Source: Oceanobacillus halophilus (lineage in GTDB: Bacteria > Bacillota > Bacilli > Bacillales > Amphibacillaceae). From it: a stretch of 64,000 nt of DNA. The notes beneath the pieces are model-generated. The model was not told the DNA's origin, did no database searches, and was given only the letters and a program-made list of their open reading frames with translations. This document shows, piece after piece, positions 24,820 to 33,344 of this stretch (position 1 is its first letter; each line of letters begins with the position of its first letter). The position numbers were made by a program, and so were the translations under genes. The stretch is taken from contig NZ_RBZP01000001.1 of assembly GCF_003628505.1 (NCBI RefSeq), positions 1-64,000 of the forward strand, in the 5' to 3' direction.

Positions 24820-25788
24820 TTGACGTTAGTTAGGCTAGGATATTCAGCTATAAGTACCCAAGTACAGAACAGTTCCACATCAAGAACAATGACATATGCA
24901 AACTTTTCGAAAATACAAGATAGGGAGGCAGCGCTACGTAAATTAGAAAAAATATCAAAAGAAAATATATTGAACGTACTTCGTATACTAAGACATAATA
25001 TTGCAAGTGACATTTATTTTTATCGTATATCTTCGAAGTTAATTCCGTTAGCAGATCACCCAGAAACATCAGACTGGAATTATATGAAACCTTTAAAGCA
25101 AGTATTAGGTGACATAAAGGAATTTCTTAAGGAACATCCAAAAATGCGAGTTGATTTTCATGCCGACCATTTTGTTTTAGTAAATACGTCAAAAAAAGAT
25201 GTCCTGACTAAGTCTATAAAAACTTTACGAATGCACTATCGTTTATTAAAGGGAATGGGTGTAGAGCCTGTTCATCGTTGTGTGATGCATGTTGGTGGTG
25301 GTTATGATGATCCCGAGAAGGCTTTGGAAAAGTTTATTCATAATTGGGCATTCATTCCTTCTGATTTACAGCAAATGATTATTTTAGAAAATGACGATAA
25401 AACTTTTTCTTTAGTAGAGACTTTATATTTATGTGAGAAATTAGGAGTTCCTTTAGTATTCGACTACCATCATCATCTCGCACATCATCATGATCCAAAT
25501 TGGTATCTCTATTGGGAACGCGTGTTAAACACGTGGAAACATTCTGAATTACCTGTAAAAATGCATATATCTAGCCCGAAATCATCTGATAAGTTCCGAG
25601 CACACGCAGATTATGTAGATAGCGAAATGTTTATGGACTTTTTGCGTGCAATAAAGGGGAGTGTACCTCAAATAGATTGTATGATTGAAGCCAAACAAAA
25701 GGATAGTGCTTTATTAAGGCTAATGGAAGATTTAAAGCAATACAAAGAAATTGAGATTATAGATGATGGAAGTTTATTAGTGAAATAA
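24820..25788 (+). CDS. uvsE: UV damage endonuclease UvsE
   Basis: UvsE nicks DNA 5' of UV photoproducts in a light-independent alternative excision pathway and is linked to spore UV resistance in Bacillus. The 322-residue TIM barrel starts VRLGYSAIS. Metal-binding residues lie in MRVDFHADH near residue 109, VMHVGGGYDD near 150, ILENDD near 187 and FDYHHHLAHH near 224. TTG at 24820 follows GAGGAG. It is monocistronic between two terminators. Confidence 0.93.
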   Translation: MTLVRLGYSAISTQVQNSSTSRTMTYANFSKIQDREAALRKLEKISKENILNVLRILRHNIASDIYFYRISSKLIPLADHPETSDWNYMKPLKQVLGDIKEFLKEHPKMRVDFHADHFVLVNTSKKDVLTKSIKTLRMHYRLLKGMGVEPVHRCVMHVGGGYDDPEKALEKFIHNWAFIPSDLQQMIILENDDKTFSLVETLYLCEKLGVPLVFDYHHHLAHHHDPNWYLYWERVLNTWKHSELPVKMHISSPKSSDKFRAHADYVDSEMFMDFLRAIKGSVPQIDCMIEAKQKDSALLRLMEDLKQYKEIEIIDDGSLLVK

Positions 25789-25809
25789 TTAGTGCTTTCA
25801 TAAATAGAA

Positions 25810-25845
25810 AAATGTAGGGTACAAACTACCCGTACCCTACATGAA
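25810..25845. terminator. Bidirectional terminator between uvsE and the lipoprotein gene
   Basis: ATGTAGGGTAC (25812-25822) pairs with GTACCCTACAT (25832-25842). A-rich upstream and T-rich downstream flanks let it serve both convergent genes. Confidence 0.8.
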
Positions 25846-25849
25846 CCTT

Positions 25850-26266
25850 TTATTCGTTTTCATATGTAAATTGAGAAATTTTTTCGTTCTGATTTACGGC
25901 TATTTGAAATTTGATTTCTCCATCTTCAAACTCACCAATAATGGTTATGACATCTTGATCATTATCTTTTTCCATGGACTCATAGTTCTGATTAACGAAT
26001 GAGCCTAATCTTTCTTCAAAAGAACTCCAAATATTTTCTAGTTCAGATGCGGGATACTCTTCCTTCACAGACTCATCTAAATATTCAGTTGCTCTTTCGT
26101 AACGGTCTTCAGATATGAACATAATAAACTCCTCTGCGAAAATAACATTTGCTTTTTCTTCGGCAGACTCCTGGAATTCTTCTTCTTTGTCTTCTCCATC
26201 AGCACATCCAGAAAGCAAGAAAAAAGCAGTTGCGATAGTTAGGAACCAAAGTACATTTTTAACCAT
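25850..26266 (-). CDS. DUF3887-type lipoprotein
   Basis: The 138-residue protein has a lipoprotein signal ending LLSGC (Cys 21). A Glu-rich linker and an NTF2-like DUF3887 domain follow (AEEFIMFISEDRYERATEYL to the end). Such proteins are extracytoplasmic and of unknown function. The gene is single, with GGAGGTT upstream of the ATG. Confidence 0.75.
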   Translation of the reverse strand: MVKNVLWFLTIATAFFLLSGCADGEDKEEEFQESAEEKANVIFAEEFIMFISEDRYERATEYLDESVKEEYPASELENIWSSFEERLGSFVNQNYESMEKDNDQDVITIIGEFEDGEIKFQIAVNQNEKISQFTYENE

Positions 26267-26504
26267 TATAAATAACCTCCAATTATATTAAAGTGGAATT
26301 TCATCATAATTTTCTACCTGAAGAATATAGGGTGTGTCTATTTACTTTACTGGCACAGTTAGCACTGGTACCATTGAAAAAATCCTTCGCTAGCAAATTC
26401 TTGCAAGCGAGGTCGTCCTTGTTTTATTGTTTCCCAGATAAGCTGGAATTACACTTTAATCCAAAGATATTATCAGGCTGTTTTGTAAAAGAGTGAGATT
26501 ACGA

Positions 26505-26680
26505 TTACTCTCGCCCCACTACAAGGATTATTGTTTAACCGTTTATATCGCAACTTGTATAAATTTCTCTCAAGTAATAAGGAAGCCTATTTCGGAGCGA
26601 ATGACCGCATAAACAAGCATAAGTGTGACCGAGGGAATATTCTGAATCAATGAAGTTAAAAGTCTTTATAAAATATGAAT
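26505..26680. repeat. Interspersed repeat copy (degenerate)
   Basis: Bases 26597-26648 (AGCGAATGACCGCATAAACA ... ATATTCTGAAT) are the reverse complement of the border at 37683-37732 with few changes. TTACTCTCGCCCCACTACAA near 26505 matches the distal part of the same family. The remaining gene-free sequence 26267-26504 contains a small hairpin (TCGCTAGCAA/TTGCAAGCGA near 26385) and no supported gene; a 67-codon frame there lacks coding features. Confidence 0.6.
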
Positions 26681-26727
26681 CAGAGTAATGTTTCAAAAGG
26701 CAACAATCTTTTAGAAAAAAACCAAAA

Positions 26728-26766
26728 TAAAAAAGTACATGAACTTTGGGTTCATGTACTTTTTCA
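26728..26766 (-). terminator. Terminator of dpaA
   Basis: AAAAGTACATGAA and TTCATGTACTTTT form a 13-bp stem with a 7-nt loop. On the minus strand a T run follows. Confidence 0.8.
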
Positions 26767-26806
26767 TTCTACTAGGAAAAGATAAAAGCATATACATAAG
26801 TAATTA

Positions 26807-27703
26807 TTATTCATAATCTATCTCATTCAGCAATTCCAATAATACGCTCCCAATGATTTCTCCAGCAGTTCTTGGTGCTGTTTTACCTGGTAGGCCAAGT
26901 GCATGTATTGCTTTAATGCCTTTTTTACAAGCGTATTCAAAATCGGTACCGCCTGGTTTTGATGCAAGATCCAGTATAAGAGTGGAAGTTGACATGTTAT
27001 TAATGACACTGGAATCGATGATCATTTTAGGTATAGTGTTAATACATATATCCATACTTGATATAATTCTATCCATTTTTTCTGTTGAAATGGATTTTAG
27101 TCCCATTTCGCTAATACGAGCAAAATGTTCTGTTTTTCTGGCTGTAACTGTAACATTGGCCCCTATAGCTGAGAATAAGCGAGCTATTGTCATTCCTATT
27201 CTGCCAAAACCTAAAATTAGAACATTTGATCCATGAATAGTAAAATCCGTTTCCTCTATGGCTAACTTCAGAGTCGCTTCAGCAGTCGGAATGGAATTGT
27301 AGATGGCAATGTCATTACGTGAGAACAAGCGAACTAATTTTCGATTTGTAGATGCTGCTATATTTACTAGGAAATCATTCACGATACCAGTATAGATTAC
27401 GCAATGCTTAGGTGTTTTATTTAATAGGTACTCTGTTAACTTAATAGTTTTATCGGAATAAGTCGTTTCAATTACCCCGTTGCTATCTGTCCCAGATACA
27501 GGAAGTAGGATGGCATCTAACATGCTGAAATCAATATCCATTAATTCTCGGTGGCTTACATAGGGGGTAGAGAAGGATAGTTGATCAAATCCAGTTAAAA
27601 AAACTCTTACATCATTTGAAGCAAGTTTATTAATTACTTCTAAATAACGATTGTCTCCTCCCATAACAAGCACTTTTAAATTCTTTGTCAATAATTTTCC
27701 CAC
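26807..27703 (-). CDS. dpaA: Dipicolinate synthase subunit A
   Basis: DpaA (SpoVFA) with DpaB oxidises a lysine-pathway intermediate to dipicolinic acid in the mother cell; the product loads the spore core with calcium. The 298-residue protein has the DpaA N-terminal domain (VLVMGGDNRYLEVI), the segment LFSRNDIAIYNSIPTAEA and a Rossmann domain with VLILGFGRIGMTIAR near residue 155. GTG at 27703 follows AAAGAAAGG. In B. subtilis dpaA is directly followed by dpaB and lysine-pathway genes. Here it stands alone with its own terminator, so dpaB must be elsewhere. Confidence 0.93.
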   Translation of the reverse strand: MGKLLTKNLKVLVMGGDNRYLEVINKLASNDVRVFLTGFDQLSFSTPYVSHRELMDIDFSMLDAILLPVSGTDSNGVIETTYSDKTIKLTEYLLNKTPKHCVIYTGIVNDFLVNIAASTNRKLVRLFSRNDIAIYNSIPTAEATLKLAIEETDFTIHGSNVLILGFGRIGMTIARLFSAIGANVTVTARKTEHFARISEMGLKSISTEKMDRIISSMDICINTIPKMIIDSSVINNMSTSTLILDLASKPGGTDFEYACKKGIKAIHALGLPGKTAPRTAGEIIGSVLLELLNEIDYE

Positions 27704-27855
27704 CTTTCTTTAATGTATAAAAGCATGAAATTATAATATTAACATAAATTTAAATATAGCATAAAGCATATTTAGAAATTGCGCCATTACCCATTGTATA
27801 ACATAACACACTATCATATGCCTACAATATTTTGATGAAGTGGAGGGATTGGAAG

Positions 27856-28125
27856 GTGCAAAATACAATTGTGTGTAGATGTGAAGAGGTTAAATTAGGT
27901 GAAATTATTTCATCAATTGAAAGTGGAGCAACAACATTAAGGGCTATAAAAGTAGTAACGAGGGCGGGTATGGGTATTTGTCAGGGGAGAACATGCAGAC
28001 CATTAATAGAAGATTGCTTGTCAAAGACTATAAAGCAAGATAGTAATGACGTTCAACAATTAAATTTTGGCAATCCCATTCGTCCCATTCGTCTTTCTGA
28101 ACTAGCAAACACAAGAAAGGGTTGA
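27856..28125 (+). CDS. BFD-like [2Fe-2S] protein of an oxidoreductase complex
   Basis: The 89-residue product carries C7-x-C9 and C42-x4-C47 in the BFD-like arrangement (VCRCEEV ... GICQGRTCRP) that binds a [2Fe-2S] cluster. In related hydroxyproline, opine and cyanide-forming dehydrogenases this domain is usually part of the larger flavoprotein; here it is a separate gene. GTG at 27856 is preferred because GGAGGG lies 8 bases upstream. Earlier in-frame starts (27832, 27835) precede that site. First gene of the six-gene operon. Confidence 0.8.
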   Translation: MQNTIVCRCEEVKLGEIISSIESGATTLRAIKVVTRAGMGICQGRTCRPLIEDCLSKTIKQDSNDVQQLNFGNPIRPIRLSELANTRKG

Positions 28126-28129
28126 AGCT

Positions 28130-28435
28130 ATGCGCATTAGTAATCATCCTGTACTTGAAAATACAGCGGGTGATGAAATCGAATTTACATTTGATGGTAA
28201 GAAATATTTGGCAAAACAAGGAGAAACAATTGCTGCAGCTTTACTAGCTCATAATATTCGAATATTGCGATATTCAATGAAAGAAAAACGCCCACGAGGA
28301 ATTTACTGTGGAATTGGCCACTGTTACGAGTGTCGTGTTCTTTTAGATGGTCAAGTAAGTGTTCGAGCATGTCTGACAAGAGTAAGAGATAACATGACGA
28401 TTGTTTCTGAAAGAGAGGATTCAAATGAATTTTGA
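28130..28435 (+). CDS. HcnA-like [2Fe-2S] ferredoxin subunit
   Basis: The 101-residue protein has a 2Fe-2S ferredoxin fold with C60-x4-C65-x2-C68-x12-C81 (IYCGIGHCYECRVLLDG). This is the small gamma-type subunit of HcnABC-like and D-hydroxyproline/opine dehydrogenase complexes. It shuttles electrons between the two flavoproteins encoded next. It begins four bases after the previous stop and overlaps the next gene by 11 bases. Confidence 0.85.
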   Translation: MRISNHPVLENTAGDEIEFTFDGKKYLAKQGETIAAALLAHNIRILRYSMKEKRPRGIYCGIGHCYECRVLLDGQVSVRACLTRVRDNMTIVSEREDSNEF

Positions 28436-29624
28436 TCTAGTCATTATCGGAGCAGGACCTGCTGGTATGAGTGCAGCGATTAAAGCAGCAGAAAATGGTG
28501 TATCCGTGGCTATTATTGATGAAAACCCTGAAGTTGGTGGTAAGTTATTAGGGCAGCTTTATAAGGATTCAAAGAGTGGGTGGTGGATTGGGCAAAAAAT
28601 AGCAGATGAATTAGGAAAAAAGTTAACAGACCTAAATATAGCCTTTTTTCTTGAGGAGCAAGTTTGTGGAATATTCCCAAGGTGGGAAGTCTTACTATCT
28701 AGTGGAGAACGACTGCATGGGAAATATATTATCATTGCTACCGGAGCTGCAGAAAAAGCTTTACCGATTCCAGGTTGGACCCTGCCAGGAGTAATGGCAA
28801 TCGGGGCAGCACAAATGTTAACCAATTATCATCGTGTAAAACCTGGAGAAAAAATAGCTATTATAGGAATTGACCCATTATCTTTGACTATTGCTTATGA
28901 TATGAGACTTGCAGGGATACATGTGGTTGGTATTTACCTTCCAAAGAAAAGCGAATTCTCACATATGAAAGCGGAACCAAAACAACTAATCTCTTACTTA
29001 TCTAATTTTGTTCATGTTCTACCAAATCCTTTTCTGAAACTTTTTGGGAAAATGTTGAAATATCCAGTTATACAAAATTTAGCTATAACTTATTACCCCT
29101 CATTTGGGATAAAAGTTTTTGGAGTACCTTTGCATATAAGGAAAGCAGTGGTCGAGATAGTTGGAGAGAATCAGGTCGATGCGATAAAAGTAGAAAAAGT
29201 GGATAAGAATGGATCTGCTAATGGGAAAATGGAGGAAGTAACGGTAGATTGTGTCTGTATTTCTGGTGGTTTATATCCTTTAGGAGAGATCGCTAGAGTG
29301 GCAGGGTGTGAGTTTGCCTATTTAGAAGAAGTTGGGGGATATGTACCACTTCATAATGAAAACTTAGAAACAACACAAGCTGGAATCTTTACTGCAGGTA
29401 ATATTACAGGAATTGAAGGCGCCAATGTTGCGATTGAACAGGGTAATTTAGTTGGGCTTGTGATTAGTGATAGATTAGGCTTATTGAAAAATTCTAAAGA
29501 AATTATTAAAGCAAAGAAGAAAGTATTGCTCGCAAGGGAAGAGGCCGTTATTTCGTTTCAACCACAGATTGAAATAGGAAAAGAAAAAATTGCCGAGTTA
29601 TGGAATAAACGAATGAATGAGTAA
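28425..29624 (+). CDS. NAD(P)/FAD-dependent oxidoreductase, HcnB-like subunit
   Basis: This 399-residue pyridine-nucleotide-disulfide-type flavoprotein has an N-terminal FAD motif (VIIGAGPAGMSAA, 5-17), an internal ATGA motif (IIATGAAEKALP near 107) and a second nucleotide-binding region near 145. A C-terminal FAD contact, GIFTAGNITGIEG, is near 325. It matches the HcnB/OoxA-type alpha subunit except that the usual C-terminal BFD domain is missing, because it is encoded separately upstream. The ATG at 28425 overlaps the ferredoxin gene; GAGAGGA precedes it. An in-frame extension to 28401 is unlikely. Confidence 0.85.
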   Translation: MNFDLVIIGAGPAGMSAAIKAAENGVSVAIIDENPEVGGKLLGQLYKDSKSGWWIGQKIADELGKKLTDLNIAFFLEEQVCGIFPRWEVLLSSGERLHGKYIIIATGAAEKALPIPGWTLPGVMAIGAAQMLTNYHRVKPGEKIAIIGIDPLSLTIAYDMRLAGIHVVGIYLPKKSEFSHMKAEPKQLISYLSNFVHVLPNPFLKLFGKMLKYPVIQNLAITYYPSFGIKVFGVPLHIRKAVVEIVGENQVDAIKVEKVDKNGSANGKMEEVTVDCVCISGGLYPLGEIARVAGCEFAYLEEVGGYVPLHNENLETTQAGIFTAGNITGIEGANVAIEQGNLVGLVISDRLGLLKNSKEIIKAKKKVLLAREEAVISFQPQIEIGKEKIAELWNKRMNE

Positions 29625-29634
29625 GGAGGGCGTT

Positions 29635-30783
29635 ATGGAAACAGCTGATGCGGTTGTGATAGGGGGAGGTGTAATAGGTACTTCCGTTGCCTATCGATTG
29701 GCAAAAGAGAGAAAAGTTATTTTGCTCGAAAGAAAAGAAATTGGGGGACAGACTTCAGGGAACTGTGATAAAGCAATTATCTTACAGTCCAAAAAACCTG
29801 GATTTCCTATTAAACTGGCAAAAGCAAGCAGGAGAATCTACGACCAATTGGAAGAAGAATTAGAAACCTCAATCGAGTATAACAAAAACGGTGGAATGAT
29901 CTTAATTGAAAAAGAAGAGCATTTGAATTTCATGAAGAAGTTTGTAGATAGGCAAAATAAAGCAGGACTTCGAGTGAAGTTAATTGATGCAAAGGAAGCA
30001 AAGGCTTTTCAGCCATATTTATCTGACAATTTAGTCGGAGCCACATATAGCACGGAAGATGCAGAAGTTAACCCTCTCCTATTAACGCAAGCATTTTCTC
30101 GAGCTGCCAGAAGAAGTGGGGTAGATATCCGGTTATATACAGAGGTTGTTGGTATTGATTGCCAAAACGGGAGGGTAGTTGGTGTTAAAACAGACAGAGG
30201 ATATATTTCTACAGAATTAGTCATTAATGCTGCAGGCCCATTCGCAGGTGAAATCGCAGAAATGGTTGGTGTTCCTTTAACAATAATACCGCGTCGTGGT
30301 GTCATTTTAATTTCAGAAAAAGTACCTCCTATGATTCATGGAAATATATTATGTTCTCAGTACATTGCAGCGAAACATCAATCTGAAGAATATGGTAAAG
30401 CTCCGCCGTTTGGAATTGGTTTATCACTCGGTCAAACAGATAGCGGAAATTTATTAATAGGTGGAAGTAGAGAATTTACAGGTTACAACAAAGAAATTAA
30501 TCCAGAACTTTTAGCCTCCATTGCGTCACATGCAATCCGGATGGTACCATCTTTGGGAAATGTACAGATTATTCGCTCAATGATAGGTTTTCGTCCGTTT
30601 ACTGGTAATGGACTGCCTATTATTGATGAAGTGCCGGGAGTGCAAGGTTTCGTTATTGCTGCAGGACATGAAGGAGATGGTATTGCACTAGCACCCATTA
30701 CGGGTATTTTAGTTGCTAGTTTAGTTGCAGGTGAGTCGAATTACAAAGATTTACTGGAACCTTTAAAGTTAAAAACTGAATAA
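29635..30783 (+). CDS. FAD-dependent amino-acid oxidase/dehydrogenase (DAO family), HcnC-like subunit
   Basis: The 382-residue flavoprotein of the D-amino-acid oxidase superfamily has an N-terminal VVIGGGVIGTSVAYRLA motif, the glycine-rich GGQTSGNC just after it, and AAGHEGDGIALAP at the C-terminal FAD site. It is the likely catalytic subunit that oxidises the C-N bond of the substrate. Family members act on glycine, D-proline, hydroxyproline, sarcosine and opines, so the exact substrate cannot be read from sequence. AAGGAGG precedes the ATG at 29635; an upstream ATG at 29617 overlaps the previous gene without a site. Confidence 0.85.
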   Translation: METADAVVIGGGVIGTSVAYRLAKERKVILLERKEIGGQTSGNCDKAIILQSKKPGFPIKLAKASRRIYDQLEEELETSIEYNKNGGMILIEKEEHLNFMKKFVDRQNKAGLRVKLIDAKEAKAFQPYLSDNLVGATYSTEDAEVNPLLLTQAFSRAARRSGVDIRLYTEVVGIDCQNGRVVGVKTDRGYISTELVINAAGPFAGEIAEMVGVPLTIIPRRGVILISEKVPPMIHGNILCSQYIAAKHQSEEYGKAPPFGIGLSLGQTDSGNLLIGGSREFTGYNKEINPELLASIASHAIRMVPSLGNVQIIRSMIGFRPFTGNGLPIIDEVPGVQGFVIAAGHEGDGIALAPITGILVASLVAGESNYKDLLEPLKLKTE

Positions 30784-30798
30784 ACAGGGGGAGCTTTT

Positions 30799-32151
30799 AT
30801 GATAGAGATTCTTGTGCCGTTAGTGTTGCTGTTTATGATAGCTTTGGTTCAAGGCATTCCAAAAATTGGTGGTGATATTAGAGCAGCTTTAATTATCGCA
30901 ACATTGTCATCAGCTATTATTTCTGGTTTAAGCTTTACAGAAACAGCTTGGGCTTTTGTTGATGGGATAGATCGATTATCCTGGGTTATTATGTTATCAG
31001 TATTTGGGAGTCTTTATGCAGAATCACAAGTGAAACTTGGAACGATGGATACAACGTTAAATAGTTTAAGGGCAGCATTTGGTAATTCGCCTAAAGGTTT
31101 GATTGTAGCCATTTTTATTACTTTAATATTAGCGGGGTCTCTTCTTGGTGATGCAATTGCTGCAGCAACAGTAATTGGATTTCTGGTCATTCATTCCTTG
31201 ACTGAATTAAAATTGAAACCGGAACAAATAGGAATGATTATTTTACTTGGCGCATCGATTGGTTCCATAATGCCTCCTATTACACAAGCAGTATACTTAT
31301 CTTCGTCTTTAATTGGAATTGATCCTAGTCCTGTTGTCATGATTTCTTATATCACAGTTACTATAGGAGCGATTCTAGCTATTTTAGAATCCTTTCGTTT
31401 TGTTCGTGGGAGGAAAATGCCACAAGAGTTAATACCCAAACAAACTGTTACACAAATCTTAAAAGAAAGATGGGTTACGTTAATACCGCTAATTGTGCTG
31501 ATTGCTATTGTTATTGCCAACACGCTATTTGAGTATAATATCTTCTCGGAATGGACAGTTTTGGCTTTTATCGTTGAACCTTTACAGGAAATTCCTATCA
31601 TTCAAGGAATTACATTTCAAGTGGTTTCCGCTATTATCATTGCTTTTCTTGTTAGTTTTCTATTTCCATCTGTCCGTAAACATACGGGAGGGGTATTTAA
31701 AAATGGTCTAACAAAAGTAAGTAAAACAGTGCAAATTCAGCTTTGTGCCGGGATTATGGTTGGCGTCTTTTATGCTTCAGGGTTAATTGACAAAGTCGCA
31801 CTAATGACGGAAGGATTAGCTGATTCAATGGTAAAGGTAGGTGGAGCGTTATCATTAATCGTTGTCGGGATGTTGACTGGTTCCCAAACAACTGCACAAT
31901 CCGTAATTGTAACTTTTCTTGGACCAATCTTGGAAAATATGAATGTAGATCCCACAATGATCGCTTTAGGTGCGTCGCACATAGCATCAGCTGGCCAAAA
32001 TCTACCCCCAGTTGGTTTAACTGCCTTTGTTGTGTGTGGTTTAATTGGCGGTATTTTGGATAAGAAGGTTGATCCGCTAAAAGTAATGACTTTAGCCGTC
32101 CCAAATTCTTTATATTTCATTATACTTGGTTTAATTGTGTGGTTCATATAG
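30799..32151 (+). CDS. DctM/ion-transporter-superfamily permease
   Basis: This 450-residue integral membrane protein has about 11-12 helices. The segments GDAIAAATVIGF and GASIGSIMPPITQAVYLSS near residues 115-180, and GASHIASAGQNLPPVGLTA near 395, resemble TRAP-type large permease (DctM) sequences. No separate TRAP binding protein or small subunit is encoded nearby, so it may act alone. By position it imports the substrate of the dehydrogenase. AGGGGGAG precedes the ATG. Confidence 0.75.
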   Translation: MIEILVPLVLLFMIALVQGIPKIGGDIRAALIIATLSSAIISGLSFTETAWAFVDGIDRLSWVIMLSVFGSLYAESQVKLGTMDTTLNSLRAAFGNSPKGLIVAIFITLILAGSLLGDAIAAATVIGFLVIHSLTELKLKPEQIGMIILLGASIGSIMPPITQAVYLSSSLIGIDPSPVVMISYITVTIGAILAILESFRFVRGRKMPQELIPKQTVTQILKERWVTLIPLIVLIAIVIANTLFEYNIFSEWTVLAFIVEPLQEIPIIQGITFQVVSAIIIAFLVSFLFPSVRKHTGGVFKNGLTKVSKTVQIQLCAGIMVGVFYASGLIDKVALMTEGLADSMVKVGGALSLIVVGMLTGSQTTAQSVIVTFLGPILENMNVDPTMIALGASHIASAGQNLPPVGLTAFVVCGLIGGILDKKVDPLKVMTLAVPNSLYFIILGLIVWFI

Positions 32152-32820
32152 ATGGAGAGCCCAAAATTAGGAATTATCATGCTGGATACAAGTTTTCAAA
32201 GGCCATTAGGGGATATTGGCAATCCTGCTACGTATTCATTTCCAGTAGAATACCGAGTAGTCGAAAGTGCTACTGTAGAGAGAGTTGTGAAGAAAGGAGA
32301 TTCCTCTTTAGTCCCTCTTATTATAAAGTCAGCAAGAGAATTAGAGAAAAAAGGTGTTAAAGCAATTAAAACAAGCTGTGGGTTTTTAGCCTTGTTTCAG
32401 AACGAAATTCAACATGCATTAAATGTTCCGTTTTTTTCTTCCAGTCTTATACAGTTACCGATAGTCCATTCTTTAGCTGGTGGATCTATAGGTGTTCTCA
32501 CGGCTAGTAAGGCAAGCTTGTCTAGGAAACACTTACAAGGGGTAAACGCAGAAAATATACCTATTATTATAGAAGGAATGGATACGATGCCTGCTTTTAC
32601 CCAAGCAATTGTTGAAGAATGTATGTCCTTAGACATGAAAGCAGTGGAAAGAGAAATAAAACACAAAGTGAAAAATATGATAAGAAGTAATCCAGAAATA
32701 AAAGCAATCCTATTAGAATGCACCAACATGCCACCATATCGAACTGCAATAAGAGAAATAACAGAACTACCCATATTTGATATCAACACCTTAATCCATT
32801 ATATCTTAAAAGCCACTTAA
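32152..32820 (+). CDS. Aspartate/glutamate-racemase-superfamily protein
   Basis: The 222-residue cytosolic protein has the paired cysteines of cofactor-independent racemases: C76 in KTSCGF and C190 in LECTNMPPY. These are the two acid/base residues of Asp/Glu/hydantoin racemases. It starts immediately after the permease stop. In the operon it could interconvert L and D forms so that the dehydrogenase can act, or act as a decarboxylase-type relative. Substrate unknown. Confidence 0.75.
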   Translation: MESPKLGIIMLDTSFQRPLGDIGNPATYSFPVEYRVVESATVERVVKKGDSSLVPLIIKSARELEKKGVKAIKTSCGFLALFQNEIQHALNVPFFSSSLIQLPIVHSLAGGSIGVLTASKASLSRKHLQGVNAENIPIIIEGMDTMPAFTQAIVEECMSLDMKAVEREIKHKVKNMIRSNPEIKAILLECTNMPPYRTAIREITELPIFDINTLIHYILKAT

Positions 32821-32856
32821 ATTCGGGAAGTGCCTGTTACTTCCCGAATTTTGTAC
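32819..32856 (+). terminator. Terminator of the six-gene operon
   Basis: ATTCGGGAAGT pairs with ACTTCCCGAAT across GCCTGTT, followed by TTTTG. The right arm with part of the loop (GTGCCTGTTACTTCCCGAA) occurs again, inverted and with one change, at 32923-32941. Confidence 0.85.
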
Positions 32857-32963
32857 GGTTTTCAAATTACCGTTAACCATTGGTATGGAAGGGAGTTAAG
32901 CACTTTTTTTGTTTCGACAAATTTCGGGAAGTGACAGGCACCATCGGTTTAATTTTTATAATA

Positions 32964-32993
32964 TTGACATAATTTAGATTTTTGTTCTATACT
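32964..32993 (+). promoter_or_regulatory. Sigma-A promoter of the DUF485-symporter-lytST operon
   Basis: TTGACA (32964-32969), 18 bases, TATACT (32988-32993). Transcription would begin near 33000, about 30 bases before the likely TTG start. Confidence 0.65.
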
Positions 32994-33028
32994 TGTTAAG
33001 TATTATGCTGGATGAAGGGGGAAGGTGT

Positions 33029-33334
33029 TTGGAGGGAAATGTTTCTGAATCAAATTTGAGAGAATCAATCTATGACAATTTGGAACTTCAGCGATTAATA
33101 AGAAAAAAGAATCGATTTCGTTTTCATTTTACAGCTTTCCTACTTTTCTATTATTTGATTTTACCTGTAGTATTTAATAGTCCACTTATTGTTGTTAAAA
33201 ACAACTTATATATATATATCGTTTGGTTTTATGTATTTTCATTATTTATTATTACCTGGACTATTGGTTGGTTTTATTGGAAATATATGCGTATACTCGA
33301 TCAAAGAATAATGGATTTGAAGAAGGAAATCTGA
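33029..33334 (+). CDS. DUF485 small membrane subunit
   Basis: The 101-residue protein has two membrane helices separated by a short loop, flanked by charged ends. This is the DUF485 form found next to ActP-type acetate/cation symporters (YjcH in E. coli). TTG at 33029 has GGGGG 7 bases upstream and lies just downstream of a good promoter. An ATG at 33005 is nearer the predicted transcript start and has no site. It is co-transcribed with the symporter 10 bases later. Confidence 0.7.
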   Translation: MEGNVSESNLRESIYDNLELQRLIRKKNRFRFHFTAFLLFYYLILPVVFNSPLIVVKNNLYIYIVWFYVFSLFIITWTIGWFYWKYMRILDQRIMDLKKEI

Positions 33335-33344
33335 GGGGATTTTT

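Noticed and set aside
26293-26496. 67-codon frame between the lipoprotein gene and dpaA
   Set aside because: No ribosome binding site, not codon-biased like neighbours, and borders a degenerate repeat.
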